Below are positions 50,002 to 60,009 of a stretch of 64,000 nt of DNA, piece by piece. Made by a program: the position numbers and the translations under genes. The DNA is from Firmicutes bacterium HGW-Firmicutes-9 (GTDB lineage Bacteria; Bacillota; Clostridia; Christensenellales; CAG-138). The stretch spans positions 504,201 through 568,200 of the forward strand of contig PGZM01000002.1 in the NCBI GenBank assembly GCA_002841395.1. The letters run 5' to 3'. The first letter of the stretch is position 1; each line of letters begins with the position of its first letter. The notes below the pieces were generated by a model, which worked only from the letters and a program-made list of their open reading frames with translations, was not told the DNA's origin and searched no databases.

Positions 50002-50937
50002 ATGGGAAAGAATCTTAAGCGTGGATTGATCATAATCGCAATTCTTCTTCTGATCGGCGGAGGTGTTTATGGCGTGAATTATTTCGCCGGACAGCGAGAT
50101 TTTGTTGCGTCCAATCCGTCGTATATCAATGAGCTTGCGCAGAATGAAACGCTTGAGGAAATCGCAGATGAAGTCATCCCGCTGGCTGGGCCGCAGGATG
50201 TGCAGGTGGTTCCTCTTGTGATAGAGGAAGAGCCTGCTACGCCACCTTCTGCAACACCGACTCCTGTTCCTCCGGTAGTTACGCAAGCCCCGGCAGCAAC
50301 GCAAGCTCCGGCGACTCCTACACCTACGCCCACTCCAACACCGACGCTAGCGGTCTCTCCTGAACTCTCGGCTTCTCCTTCGCCTTCAGCCTCCCCCACG
50401 CCCACGCCTGCTCCGGTCTCCAACACGGCGACACGTCTGCTGGAACGTGCAAACACGCTCCTGACACAGTTTAACGCCTGCGCGAGCAACGAAGAAAAGC
50501 GTGCCCTGCTCGGCATCACCAACAGCAACTTCAGCAACGATTCGTTTCGCGCGAAGCTTCTATATGATCTTGGCGGCTCCTGGGAACAGTTGGAGGCTGA
50601 GGTCGTCGACGCAACGCAATATCAGCAGGATAAAACGCTCTATGTGCAGGTTTATATGAGCGGATTGCGCCATGATATGGTGCCTGTCGTGTACTCAACA
50701 CAAAACCCCGACCTCTCCGGCAATCAGTGGTCGACCAACCTTGTCTACAACGACGATATCGAGCTTTGGATGGAGTATACAGAGAAACATCCCTACAACG
50801 ATAGTCGCGTCGGTTACGGTATGACCGCGCTGGGCAATAACGAGGATGGTTGGGACGAGCTCAAGGACGTTATGGAGACCAGCCCCGTTTGGGAAGAGGT
50901 CGTTGTGCCGACATCGCCCGATCCGGTTGATCCGTAA
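50002..50937 (+). CDS. membrane-anchored extracellular protein with Thr/Pro/Ser-rich linker
   Basis: N-terminal TM helix, linker ATPTPVPPVVTQAPAATQAPATPTPTPTPTPTLAVSPELSASPSPSASPTPTPAPV, then an unassigned domain. Confidence 0.75.
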   Translation: MGKNLKRGLIIIAILLLIGGGVYGVNYFAGQRDFVASNPSYINELAQNETLEEIADEVIPLAGPQDVQVVPLVIEEEPATPPSATPTPVPPVVTQAPAATQAPATPTPTPTPTPTLAVSPELSASPSPSASPTPTPAPVSNTATRLLERANTLLTQFNACASNEEKRALLGITNSNFSNDSFRAKLLYDLGGSWEQLEAEVVDATQYQQDKTLYVQVYMSGLRHDMVPVVYSTQNPDLSGNQWSTNLVYNDDIELWMEYTEKHPYNDSRVGYGMTALGNNEDGWDELKDVMETSPVWEEVVVPTSPDPVDP

Positions 50938-50964
50938 ATTGGAACAACTACAAACAAACAAAAA

Positions 50965-50992
50965 ACGGACGGCATCAGCCGTCCGTTTTTTT
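50965..50992. terminator. Rho-independent terminator
   Basis: ACGGACGGC-ATCA-GCCGTCCGT followed by TTTTT. Confidence 0.85.
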
Positions 50993-51006
50993 GCGTCTCT
51001 GTATTA

Positions 51007-52077
51007 TTACTCAATATAATCTCTGGCGACATACGGGCTGGTATATGCCCGAAGGAGCGCGCCATAATCCGGCGTAAAATCGAGAACATCGCCTACGCGA
51101 TATTCCTTTGCATTCGTCAAATCGACGATCAGATGATCCGAGCTTGCGCCGATGATTTTGATATCCGTGTCTCGCGGAGTGAGCCCGTCCGCAACTGTAT
51201 CCTGGCGGCCGATTTTGCAGATACCGCGGATCTGGTCGCCGAGGCTCTCAAACGTCGGATGCTCGCCAAATGCGTTTGCCCCGCTTTCGCCGATGGGAAC
51301 CGACGGTTTGCGCTGTACTTCAATCAGGCGCGTCGAGAGGGTAAAGGCGTCGCCGTAGAGCCCGTTCATCACGCGGCAGGCGGCGGTGTCATTGCCGAGC
51401 ATGATCGATTCGCCGAGCCGCAGATGATTGACGCAATCCGGCACAAGCCCGCGCTTGAGTAGTCCCAGCGAGCTGCTGTTGCCGCCGGAAACGATCGGAA
51501 TTGGCAGTCCCGTCCGCGCGCGCAGTTCATCCGCGACGTTACAAAGTTCGCCAAGATTGTTCTCGTCCGGGATGATCGCGCCGTAGCACGTCAGGTTTGT
51601 TCCGACGCCGTACAATTCGACCCCTTCCTCCGTCTTTGCTGCGTCTGCCGCGCGGTAGATCGCCTCCCGTTCCAGAAACAACAATCCTTCGCGCAGATCG
51701 CCGAGGTCGACCATCAATATAATCTTGTGCGTTTTCCCTGCAGTGCGTGCGGCTTTTCCCAGCGCGCGAATGGTGTCGATCTCCGAAACCAGACTGATAT
51801 CGGCTAGCGCAACAGTCTCATCCGCCTCCTCCGGCGCAGGCGCCCGCAATAATAGCTTTGATTTATCTGTCTTTAGTTTTGCAAGATTCTCCGTCCGCGC
51901 ATCGGCAAGCATGGTCGCTTTGCTGTTTTCCAAAACGCGTGCGATGCGCTCATCCGCGCAGACCACTTTGGTCACCGCGGCAATAGAAACGCCGTTTTCC
52001 GCGCACAGCGCGCAAAGCATATCGACGTTGTGTTTGATCTTCTGTAAATCCGCCGTGATACGCGGGTAAGTCGCCAT
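51007..52077 (-). CDS. orr: ornithine racemase (alanine racemase-fold PLP protein)
   Basis: MATYPRITADLQKIKHNVDMLCALC...; VSGGNSSSLGLLKRG; last gene of ornithine cluster. Confidence 0.88.
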   Translation of the reverse strand: MATYPRITADLQKIKHNVDMLCALCAENGVSIAAVTKVVCADERIARVLENSKATMLADARTENLAKLKTDKSKLLLRAPAPEEADETVALADISLVSEIDTIRALGKAARTAGKTHKIILMVDLGDLREGLLFLEREAIYRAADAAKTEEGVELYGVGTNLTCYGAIIPDENNLGELCNVADELRARTGLPIPIVSGGNSSSLGLLKRGLVPDCVNHLRLGESIMLGNDTAACRVMNGLYGDAFTLSTRLIEVQRKPSVPIGESGANAFGEHPTFESLGDQIRGICKIGRQDTVADGLTPRDTDIKIIGASSDHLIVDLTNAKEYRVGDVLDFTPDYGALLRAYTSPYVARDYIE

Positions 52078-52091
52078 AGATACCTCTGTCG

Positions 52092-53453
52092 TTATGATGC
52101 AAATCTCAGTGTCGATTGTAAGAGCTGTTTTGCCGCCTGCGGGTTCGTCTTTGCAAGCACGCCGAGCGACGCCATGATATAGCTTTCGTCGAACGCGAGG
52201 CGCATGCCGCCGGGTTTGGGGTAAAGCATCGTGCCGCCCGTGTTGCAGTCCGCGAGTTTACGCAGGATATTCTCGCGCTCCGGCAGCCGCGTCAGCGCGC
52301 CACCCGTGCCGATAATAGTCTTCACCTGCGTTAAATCCTTGCCTTCCGCAGCGGTCGCTCTGCCCTGCGGCGTGTAATAGTGCCGCAATCTCCCTGCGTG
52401 ACGGCTGATTGCGGTCAATCCCGCTTCCAGACACAGGCGCGTCGTCAACTTAAACTGCGCTTCGCTCATCGGGATCGGATGATAGTCCAGCATGACCGCT
52501 GCGACGTCTATCCCCAGCTCTCTGGATAGCTTCGCTTCGCCGATCTGATCCACGAGGTGATATGCGTTGACGAATAACCCAAGATCGCCCTCAACCGTGC
52601 GCTTGTTGAACGGTTCCGGCGCGGTCAGCAGCTGTGCAATCTCGTCCGAGCCATTCGTAACCGAGTGCACGTCCGTAGTCGCCCCGCCGATATCAAGCAC
52701 GATGAGATCGCCGATCTCTTCATACAAGAGCATCGCTGCTTCCATCACAGCGCCGGGGGTCGGCAGGATCGAGCCCGTGACCAGTTCGCGGATGTGCTCC
52801 ATGCCGGGCGCGGAAACGATGTGCTTCTCAAACGCCGCGTGTATTACGCGACGAACGGGTTCGATATTAAGTGCATCGAGGCGCGGATAGACGTTCTCCG
52901 TAATATAGACGGGCACGCCCGTCTGCTCAAAGATCGTTCGGATCGCAGCTTGATTTTGCGCGTTACCCGCGTAGAGCACGGGCGCACCTGTTCCCTCTTG
53001 AGCGATGCGTTTCGCGTTGTAAAGCGCGGTTTCGCGCTCTCCGCCATCCGTTCCGCCCGCAAGCAGAATCAGGTTTGGCCGAATCGCACGCTGTTCCGCA
53101 AGGTCGTCGTCCGTGAGCCTGCCCGCCGTGGTCTGGCGCACGATTGCGCCCGCGCCGAGTGCAGCCGCTCGCGCCGCGTTGACCGTCATGTCGTAGACAA
53201 GTCCGTGGACGCACATTTTGAGGCCGCCCGCCGCGCTCGACGAAGCGAGCAGCTCGCCGTAGTCTAGTTCGCTTGTGCCGAGGCTTGTTTTCAACGCGTC
53301 GATGGCGCAATTCAAGCCCTCGCGAACGTCGCCTTGCTGCACCGTCGTCGCAGCCTGCCCCTGCCCAAGCAAATGCGGCGCGTCACCTAAAGCAAACGCG
53401 CTGACCAGCGTAGTGGTGGAGCCGATCTCGGCGATGAGTACGTCCGCGTGCAT
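52092..53453 (-). CDS. MutL/GlmL-like ATPase associated with B12-dependent aminomutase
   Basis: LIAEIGSTTTLVSAF; LLAGGTDGGE; IVLDIGGATTDVHSV (ASKHA ATPase); adjacent to oraE. Confidence 0.88.
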   Translation of the reverse strand: MHADVLIAEIGSTTTLVSAFALGDAPHLLGQGQAATTVQQGDVREGLNCAIDALKTSLGTSELDYGELLASSSAAGGLKMCVHGLVYDMTVNAARAAALGAGAIVRQTTAGRLTDDDLAEQRAIRPNLILLAGGTDGGERETALYNAKRIAQEGTGAPVLYAGNAQNQAAIRTIFEQTGVPVYITENVYPRLDALNIEPVRRVIHAAFEKHIVSAPGMEHIRELVTGSILPTPGAVMEAAMLLYEEIGDLIVLDIGGATTDVHSVTNGSDEIAQLLTAPEPFNKRTVEGDLGLFVNAYHLVDQIGEAKLSRELGIDVAAVMLDYHPIPMSEAQFKLTTRLCLEAGLTAISRHAGRLRHYYTPQGRATAAEGKDLTQVKTIIGTGGALTRLPERENILRKLADCNTGGTMLYPKPGGMRLAFDESYIMASLGVLAKTNPQAAKQLLQSTLRFAS

Positions 53454-53454
53454 A

Positions 53455-55674
53455 TTACTCTTTCTCGCGGCGATCGCGTTCTTTGACTAAAAATGTTGCA
53501 ACGTGGTTTCCGTGCGTGCCTCTGCCGAAGCCTGCGTCCGCGCCGGATTCTTTCGCGCGGTCGTGATCGACCTGCGTGCCGCCAGCGGCGAACAGGAGCT
53601 TTTCGCGCACGCCCATCTCCCGAGCGATGCGGTCGATACGGGCGATGTTCTTATAGTGAATATCGTCATGCGAGATGATGACCGACGCGAGCATTGCGTC
53701 CGCGTTGAGTTCGATCGCAGCGCCGACGAGTTTTTCCGGCGGCACGGACGTGCCCAGATAGTGCACCTCGATGCCGTACTTCTCGATGCCGCCGTGCTTG
53801 ATGTCGATGATCTCCCGCAAGCCGACCGAATGCTCGTCCTCGCCGATGGTGCCGCTGACCACGCGCATGGGCTTTCTCTCAATTGCAGCGCGCAGCTCAT
53901 CTTCATCCAGCACATCCGGGTCGGCGGGAATGGTCAGCGAGGTGATGTCGATGTCGAAATCGACCTTGCCTTTAAGTTCAATGCGTGTGCCCTCCGCGCG
54001 GTGCAGCACCTCGCGCGAGATCACTGCGATGTCCTTCAGGTTCATGCGCTTTGCGCACTCGATGGCGGCGGCTTCCGCAATCTTTCGTTCTGTCGGAAAG
54101 CAGAACGTCAGCAGCACCGTACCATCCGCGAGCCATTCCATCTCCGGGCGAATCTTCTCCGCATTCGGCTGGGCGAAGTCTTTCACCGCATCCATGCGCA
54201 GGTAGACGTTGTCGTCCTCGTCGAGTTCGTCGATGTAGACGATCTTTTCCGGCGCTTCGAGCGTGCATCCGCCGATCAGTGCGGCGGGGGTCTTGGGATC
54301 ACCGCCGTATTGCATGACGTTGTTTTTGCCGTAGTGCGCGGTGACGGGCGCCATATAGTCCGCTTCGCGCTTGAACACGGTTCCCGCGCCGATGCCACCG
54401 GAGAGTTTGCGCGCGATGCCATCGCCGTTGCGCTCCGGGAAGAGCCCGCTGTCGACAAACATGCCACTCTCGACCGCTGCAAAATATCCGCCGCACTCAA
54501 TCATCTCTTCCAAGAAGAGCACAGCGCGTTCGGTCAGCTCCCGCGATTTCTCGGTCAAGTAACCATCTTTCTTCAGCTCCACCATCTCCATCAAGCCGTC
54601 TAGTCCGACTAGCGTTTGCTTGGCCGTATCGCAGGCTTCGATGTTATAGATGTGCCAGGGCACATTGCGCCCTTCATCCGGCGTAATAGTGGATTGGATG
54701 TCCGCGCTGGTAAGCTTGCTAACGACCATGTTCAGCACATGCGTCACCGTCGCCTCGCGCGTGCTGGATTCGATGTATTTCGTGTTCATCTGCGCGCGCA
54801 TGCGATAGCCCGTAAAGAGGTTGCGGAGCGCAACTGCATACGGCAAGTCCATATAGACGCAAGGCCCCGGCGTCGCCGTCGGCGGCACGGTGGAAAGGCA
54901 GATATTCTCTTTGGGTACACCGACCTTGTGGCTGTAGAGCGCATTGATCGCGTGCTGCACCATGAGCTCCGGCATGACTTTCCATGCATCCCGCGCGGTG
55001 GCGTTTGCGTTGTGCGCGCCGTCGATCTGCGCCATATTGCCCCAGGCGATGAGCTGCTTGCTCTCCGCCGCGTCCACAAACGAGCGTAGCATATTGATGT
55101 TGCGGTAGATGACGTTGTATTGCGGGTCCTGATGGCATCCGTTGACGCCTTCTTCCGCGAACATGACGGCGATATCGGGGCCTGCCACACCGCTGACGTA
55201 ACTGTGATAGTTGATGGGTCTGCCAACTTCATCCTCGATCAAATCGAGCGCTTTTCGCTGCGCGCGCACCTGCTTGCGGGTGATTGGAACACCGCCGCTT
55301 CCCTGCGGCGTGCCTTCGATCAGGCCGTCATAATGGCTTTGTCCGGAGGTACGGATGACCATGATGTGATCCGCGCCGTGGTGCGCCGCCATGCGCATGC
55401 GGCGGATATCGTCCTCAAAACGACCGCTTGCGATCTCGGTGGTGATGACCGGCATCGGCTGCGGGTCGACATCACCGAAATAGTGCGCGGGCGGAAGCGG
55501 CACACCGTCCTTGAGAGGCTTGCTGCAATCGTGATACGTAAACGGCCCCATGGTGAGGTTCGGCGCGGGTTCGCGCCAAGTCCAGCCCTTGCGGCGCGGG
55601 TGGTAATGCTCCAGATCTTCCAGAATCTTCGCAACGTCGATGTTTTCATCCGGCAACAGACGATAGTCGCTCAT
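53455..55674 (-). CDS. oraE: D-ornithine 4,5-aminomutase subunit E (B12/PLP)
   Basis: DEHSVGLREIIDIKHGGIEKYGIEVHYLGTSVPPEKLV B12-binding region; ortAB/ord context. Confidence 0.93.
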   Translation of the reverse strand: MSDYRLLPDENIDVAKILEDLEHYHPRRKGWTWREPAPNLTMGPFTYHDCSKPLKDGVPLPPAHYFGDVDPQPMPVITTEIASGRFEDDIRRMRMAAHHGADHIMVIRTSGQSHYDGLIEGTPQGSGGVPITRKQVRAQRKALDLIEDEVGRPINYHSYVSGVAGPDIAVMFAEEGVNGCHQDPQYNVIYRNINMLRSFVDAAESKQLIAWGNMAQIDGAHNANATARDAWKVMPELMVQHAINALYSHKVGVPKENICLSTVPPTATPGPCVYMDLPYAVALRNLFTGYRMRAQMNTKYIESSTREATVTHVLNMVVSKLTSADIQSTITPDEGRNVPWHIYNIEACDTAKQTLVGLDGLMEMVELKKDGYLTEKSRELTERAVLFLEEMIECGGYFAAVESGMFVDSGLFPERNGDGIARKLSGGIGAGTVFKREADYMAPVTAHYGKNNVMQYGGDPKTPAALIGGCTLEAPEKIVYIDELDEDDNVYLRMDAVKDFAQPNAEKIRPEMEWLADGTVLLTFCFPTERKIAEAAAIECAKRMNLKDIAVISREVLHRAEGTRIELKGKVDFDIDITSLTIPADPDVLDEDELRAAIERKPMRVVSGTIGEDEHSVGLREIIDIKHGGIEKYGIEVHYLGTSVPPEKLVGAAIELNADAMLASVIISHDDIHYKNIARIDRIAREMGVREKLLFAAGGTQVDHDRAKESGADAGFGRGTHGNHVATFLVKERDRREKE

Positions 55675-56036
55675 TGATTGCCTCCAAACAGGCGCGCGGC
55701 CTCTTCCATGTTTGCGGGAACGAGCAACGCAAGCCCAGCCTCGCGAATCCCCTGCCCTGTGTGCTTGCTGTAGCGGTAAACAACGTTGCCCGCACCGTGA
55801 CCAAGCAGACTCTTCTCGACGCAACCGTCTACGATCGCCTTGGCCTCCAGTGAGCTGAATCCCATGCGCAAGAGCACGCTACGCTCTATAGCGGGCGAGG
55901 TGTTCTCTTTCGCAAGCTCCAGCAGCGGATCGACCAGTTGACCCGTCAGCGCCCAGAAACGTGCCTTGAGCTCCTCGTCGCTGAGATGTTTGAGGTGCTC
56001 GCGCCTCGTTTGAAAATCGTCTTCGCGTTTGATCAT
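55671..56036 (-). CDS. oraS: D-ornithine 4,5-aminomutase subunit S
   Basis: MIKREDDFQTRREHLKHLSDEELKARFWALTGQLVDPLLELAKENTSPAIERSVLLRMGFSS; overlaps oraE start. Confidence 0.92.
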   Translation of the reverse strand: MIKREDDFQTRREHLKHLSDEELKARFWALTGQLVDPLLELAKENTSPAIERSVLLRMGFSSLEAKAIVDGCVEKSLLGHGAGNVVYRYSKHTGQGIREAGLALLVPANMEEAARLFGGNQ

Positions 56037-56055
56037 ATCTTCCTCCCGATGTTGT

Positions 56056-57462
56056 TCAGGATTTTCTACTGTTTAGTGTTTCGAGAACGAACGATGTACT
56101 CGACTTCGTCTCTTCCGCGAGGAATGCGATGTCGCCCTCCGTCGGCGCGTGATCCACCGTCTCCGCCGCGTGGGTAATCAGCGACCTGCGCATGTGGTCG
56201 AGATCGACGTCCACCGCACGCAAAAGCGATGGATGCGCGGGGAGAATGATGCTCTCGCCCGCGATTTCTTCGCGCGGATTGCCAAGCAGCACTTTAATTC
56301 CGTTTTGCCGCGCGAAGCTCAACTGCGCGCTGCCGTGCTTGCCCGCGCCCGTGTACTCCGTCTCCTGCACGACGACCACCGCATCCTCCGGCAGCTCCTG
56401 CGCCAGCGAGATCGCCGCGGCGAGGCTCGTGTTACCTGCGGGCCCGCGCTCGATGCCTTCCAGCCGCGCGAGAAGCTCCGTCGTGTAAAACACCTCGCCC
56501 TGATTGACCGTCACGTAACGATCCATGTAGCGCAACGGTCTTGCCGCGCTCCGCGGCACATCGCTGCGATCCGGCAAGGTAGAAAACGGCATGCCGAATC
56601 CCGTGTGCCCGGTGGTGAAGGATTTTTTATTGAACTGCGTGTCGCTTGCCATATGCAAGCCCTTGAGGTTGACGCTCGCGGCAACGATCTGCGCCGTGCA
56701 GTTCGCTTTCATCAATCCGCGCGCGGTTCCCGTTAGATTGCCGCCGCCCGCGTTGGTGCAAACGACCACGTCCGGGTCTTTGCCGAGTTGCGTGCGGCAC
56801 TGCTGCGCCACTTCATAGCCAAGCGTCTCGATGCCCGCGATGCCGAACGCAGTGTACAGCGAGGCATTGAAATAGCCCGTGTCTTCGAGCATGCGCAGCA
56901 CGGTGTAGAACAGTTCGGGCCCTACCGAAAGCTGCACAACCTCCGCGCCGAGAGATTCGCACTTGCGCGCTTTTTCGATGATCTCCGGTTGACCAACGCC
57001 GCGCGAATCGTAGCACTCCTGCACGACGATGCACTTTAAGCCGCTCTTCGCGCAGCAGCTTGCGACAGCCGCACCATAGTTCCCGCTCGTCGCGGAAAGC
57101 GCACCACGGTATCCCATACGCTTGGCGTGGTGTATACTCGTCGCGGCTCTGCGCACCTTGAAGCTCCCGCTGGGGTTTGCCGCCTCGTCCTTGACAAAGA
57201 TGCGCGCGCCGTAACCTTCTTTGCTGAGTTTTCGCACAAGCGATGTAATGTTTTTGAGCTCAATCAGCGGCGTGTTGCCGATCGCAAAACCGCGCTGAAT
57301 CTCCGCGACATCCTCCAGTGTATAGCCCGTGGACGCCATCATGCGCTCGTAATCAAATGCGATAGAGCCGCTCTCAAACTGATGATAATCCACACCGACT
57401 GCGTTGCGGATGATCTCCGCTTTACGTGCCATGACGGCGGAAAAGCTGTTATCCCTACTCAT
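56056..57462 (-). CDS. ortB: 2-amino-4-oxopentanoate thiolase subunit beta (PLP)
   Basis: threonine synthase-like PLP fold: FVKDEAANPSGSFKVRRA; VCTNAGGGNLTGTARG; cluster position. Confidence 0.92.
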   Translation of the reverse strand: MSRDNSFSAVMARKAEIIRNAVGVDYHQFESGSIAFDYERMMASTGYTLEDVAEIQRGFAIGNTPLIELKNITSLVRKLSKEGYGARIFVKDEAANPSGSFKVRRAATSIHHAKRMGYRGALSATSGNYGAAVASCCAKSGLKCIVVQECYDSRGVGQPEIIEKARKCESLGAEVVQLSVGPELFYTVLRMLEDTGYFNASLYTAFGIAGIETLGYEVAQQCRTQLGKDPDVVVCTNAGGGNLTGTARGLMKANCTAQIVAASVNLKGLHMASDTQFNKKSFTTGHTGFGMPFSTLPDRSDVPRSAARPLRYMDRYVTVNQGEVFYTTELLARLEGIERGPAGNTSLAAAISLAQELPEDAVVVVQETEYTGAGKHGSAQLSFARQNGIKVLLGNPREEIAGESIILPAHPSLLRAVDVDLDHMRRSLITHAAETVDHAPTEGDIAFLAEETKSSTSFVLETLNSRKS

Positions 57463-57761
57463 TTCGCGTCACCCCCGAAGAGGAGCGCGAATGCCTCGTC
57501 CCCCGCCTGCTGCAACTCCGGCACAAAATCGCCAAAACTGTGGGTGTAATGCGGCATCTCGTCAACAATCGTGCCTGACACAACGCGACCCGTACGCGTG
57601 GTGACCGTTGCCTCTCCGCTCAACGTCGCGTCGGCGTGCAGATATCCCTTCGTCCACTGCTCCAGCGGCACACGCTTCGTGTCATCCGGCACCGCGGCGG
57701 AACGCTGTTCAGGCGTTAATATGATGCTATGGATGCGAACCCAATCGCCCTTTTTAGCCAT
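57459..57761 (-). CDS. ortA: 2-amino-4-oxopentanoate thiolase subunit alpha
   Basis: MAKKGDWVRIHSIILTPEQRSAAVPDDTKRVPLEQWTKGYL; ATGA overlap with ortB. Confidence 0.92.
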   Translation of the reverse strand: MAKKGDWVRIHSIILTPEQRSAAVPDDTKRVPLEQWTKGYLHADATLSGEATVTTRTGRVVSGTIVDEMPHYTHSFGDFVPELQQAGDEAFALLFGGDAK

Positions 57762-57782
57762 TTTGTTCACCTCATCCGGCGG

Positions 57783-58841
57783 TTATGCCAGTAAGCCATC
57801 TTCAATCTGATCTCGCATGTCTCCCATGATCGCGTGTGGGACAGGCAGATCGATCATGGTCTTGAGTCCCGGCCGCGCGTTGATCACGTGCGGTATCATA
57901 TTGACGCACATCGCGATGGTGCCGATGCCGCCGTCGACCTCCGGCTGAATCTCCATGTGCACCGGCGGCGTGCCTTCCAGCGTGATATAGTCGCCCGTGT
58001 GCGTGCCGCCGAGTTCCGGCTCGATCTGCTGCGGGTGGATCATGTCGATCTTCACTTTGCCGTCGACATAGCCCTGCCCCGTCATATTCACGCCTGCGAC
58101 GTTTCCGCGCGAGGCAAAGCCATACGGCGATTTGCGGTCGACTTCGGTCAATATCGGCGCCATCTGCTGTGAGAATTCGTCGATTCTCCAGCCCAACGCC
58201 TGCGAAATCAGGCCGACACTTTCGGCAAAGCCGACGTGCCCCGCGAGCTCGCCTTTATCCACGCCATCCTGAAAGGCTTCAGGCGTGAGACCCACGCCCT
58301 GCTCCTGCATGACCAGCGGGCCGAACGGAGAGAGCGAGTTGACCCTGCGGCAGGTGACCTTGTCGACATGCGTCATGCATCCCGTGAGGCAAATAGCGAG
58401 CAGATCCATCATCAGTCCGGGGTTGATGCCCGTGCCGAGTACGGTCACGCCATGCTCTTTCGCGATCTTATCGAGTTCACGGGTGAGTTCCGGCTCTTTC
58501 GCCGCGGGATAGCTCATCTCCTCCGCAGTGCTGATGGCGTTGACGCCGCGGGACAGCACGGTTACGAGTTTTGGATACACTTCTTTTGTGAACGAATCGG
58601 TCGCCACAATGCAGACGTCCGCGCTTTTTTCCGGCAATGCCGTGTCAATGTCGTTTGAGATAATCACGTCCGCGCGATTTCCGCGCGGGATGTCGAGCAG
58701 CGTAAAAATGCTCTTGCCAACGCGATTTGGATGCAAATCACAAACGCCCGTAATCTCCACGCCCGTCTTTTGGAACAGCACCCGTGTGATGCCGCCGCCC
58801 ATTGCGCCAAATCCCCAAACTGCTACCCGGATATTCCGCAT
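57783..58841 (-). CDS. ord: 2,4-diaminopentanoate dehydrogenase
   Basis: MRNIRVAVWGFGAMGGGITRVLFQKTGVEITGVCDLHPNRVGK; first gene of cluster. Confidence 0.92.
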   Translation of the reverse strand: MRNIRVAVWGFGAMGGGITRVLFQKTGVEITGVCDLHPNRVGKSIFTLLDIPRGNRADVIISNDIDTALPEKSADVCIVATDSFTKEVYPKLVTVLSRGVNAISTAEEMSYPAAKEPELTRELDKIAKEHGVTVLGTGINPGLMMDLLAICLTGCMTHVDKVTCRRVNSLSPFGPLVMQEQGVGLTPEAFQDGVDKGELAGHVGFAESVGLISQALGWRIDEFSQQMAPILTEVDRKSPYGFASRGNVAGVNMTGQGYVDGKVKIDMIHPQQIEPELGGTHTGDYITLEGTPPVHMEIQPEVDGGIGTIAMCVNMIPHVINARPGLKTMIDLPVPHAIMGDMRDQIEDGLLA

Positions 58842-58930
58842 ACCGTTCCTCCCGCCATATCGGCAAAGAAAATTGAGGTGATGTACTTATTTTGTTTGAT
58901 ATTACTTTTTTCTTGTTTAAATAGAAATGG

Positions 58931-59689
58931 TCAGTCGCGATAAAGTTCGCGCTTCGGAACAAAGAAATCTTCCTGCTGCAAGCCGACCTCTTCGATCATT
59001 TGCTCGACATACGCAAGGTTGCCGATCTGCAGCGCGTTGTGACAGTCGCTGCCCATCGAAAACTTCAGCCCAGCTTGATACGCACGGCGGATCATATCCG
59101 CACCCGGCGCACGCCAAAGGCCGGAAATCTCCAGTGCGACATCATGTTTTTTACAGAGTCCGATCACCGCATCTTCCCATTGGGTCAGAAACGCGGTGCC
59201 GTGCAGCTCATCATACGCGGGCAGTACTGTTGCATGCCCTAGGATATCGACGCGCTGGGTGGAAAACATCTTCTCCATGAGTTGGATAATATAGGCAAGA
59301 TAGTAGCGGTTCATATCGGAAGAATAGTTCTTCTCGTAATGATCTGTGTGTCCCGAACGCTTGGAAAAATACGCGTTCAGCGGGACAAAGCCGCCGCGGC
59401 CGTCCGGCATGCTATGCACGCTAGCGATGATATAATCGAGCTGATCGTCCAGATTGTCCGGAATGTTCAGCTTGTGCTCCATGTTCACTTCCGCGCCACG
59501 ATACACCGGAAACTGCTGGAGCACTTCGAGATAATTCTTCACGTCGTTGAGTGTGTAGATACCGCAGCAGAACAGATGGTCCGAGACGCCAAGGATATGC
59601 CCCTGCTCCTGTTCGACCGAAACGAGATCCTCAATCGGAAACCGCGCGTCGGACATGTTTGTGTGTGTGTGCAGGTCATATAGTTGCAT
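58931..59689 (-). CDS. PHP-domain phosphoesterase (histidinol-phosphatase-like)
   Basis: MQLYDLHTHTNMSDARFP; LGVSDHLF; SMGSDCHNALQIG. Confidence 0.85.
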   Translation of the reverse strand: MQLYDLHTHTNMSDARFPIEDLVSVEQEQGHILGVSDHLFCCGIYTLNDVKNYLEVLQQFPVYRGAEVNMEHKLNIPDNLDDQLDYIIASVHSMPDGRGGFVPLNAYFSKRSGHTDHYEKNYSSDMNRYYLAYIIQLMEKMFSTQRVDILGHATVLPAYDELHGTAFLTQWEDAVIGLCKKHDVALEISGLWRAPGADMIRRAYQAGLKFSMGSDCHNALQIGNLAYVEQMIEEVGLQQEDFFVPKRELYRD

Positions 59690-60009
59690 GGTGCTCTCCC
59701 GTCGATGTTTCTGCTGCGTCTGCGATCGAATGCTGCCGATTCTCTGTCTTGTAAACTCGATCAACACCCAGACAATATTGCATAAAATCGCTCAACGCTT
59801 ATACAATATACCATGAATGCATACGGGAAAACAAGGGTAGCAAGGCAAGCTTGCTTGTAAAATCGGCATTTTCTACGCTACGCATTCTCGCTTGACAGTC
59901 CATGCCATGACCCATATAATGCAAGCATACAATTCAATTATTCCCCGATTTTCTAAGCTTTTTATGACAGATAACCGAATGCAATCTATATAAGGAGACG
60001 TTTCTACTC

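Noticed and set aside
50230-50420. Repetitive DNA as CRISPR or VNTR array
   Set aside because: Low-complexity codons for a Thr/Pro/Ser linker inside an ORF, no spacer structure
53503-54603. 366-aa plus-strand ORF
   Set aside because: Antisense to oraE; shadow ORF
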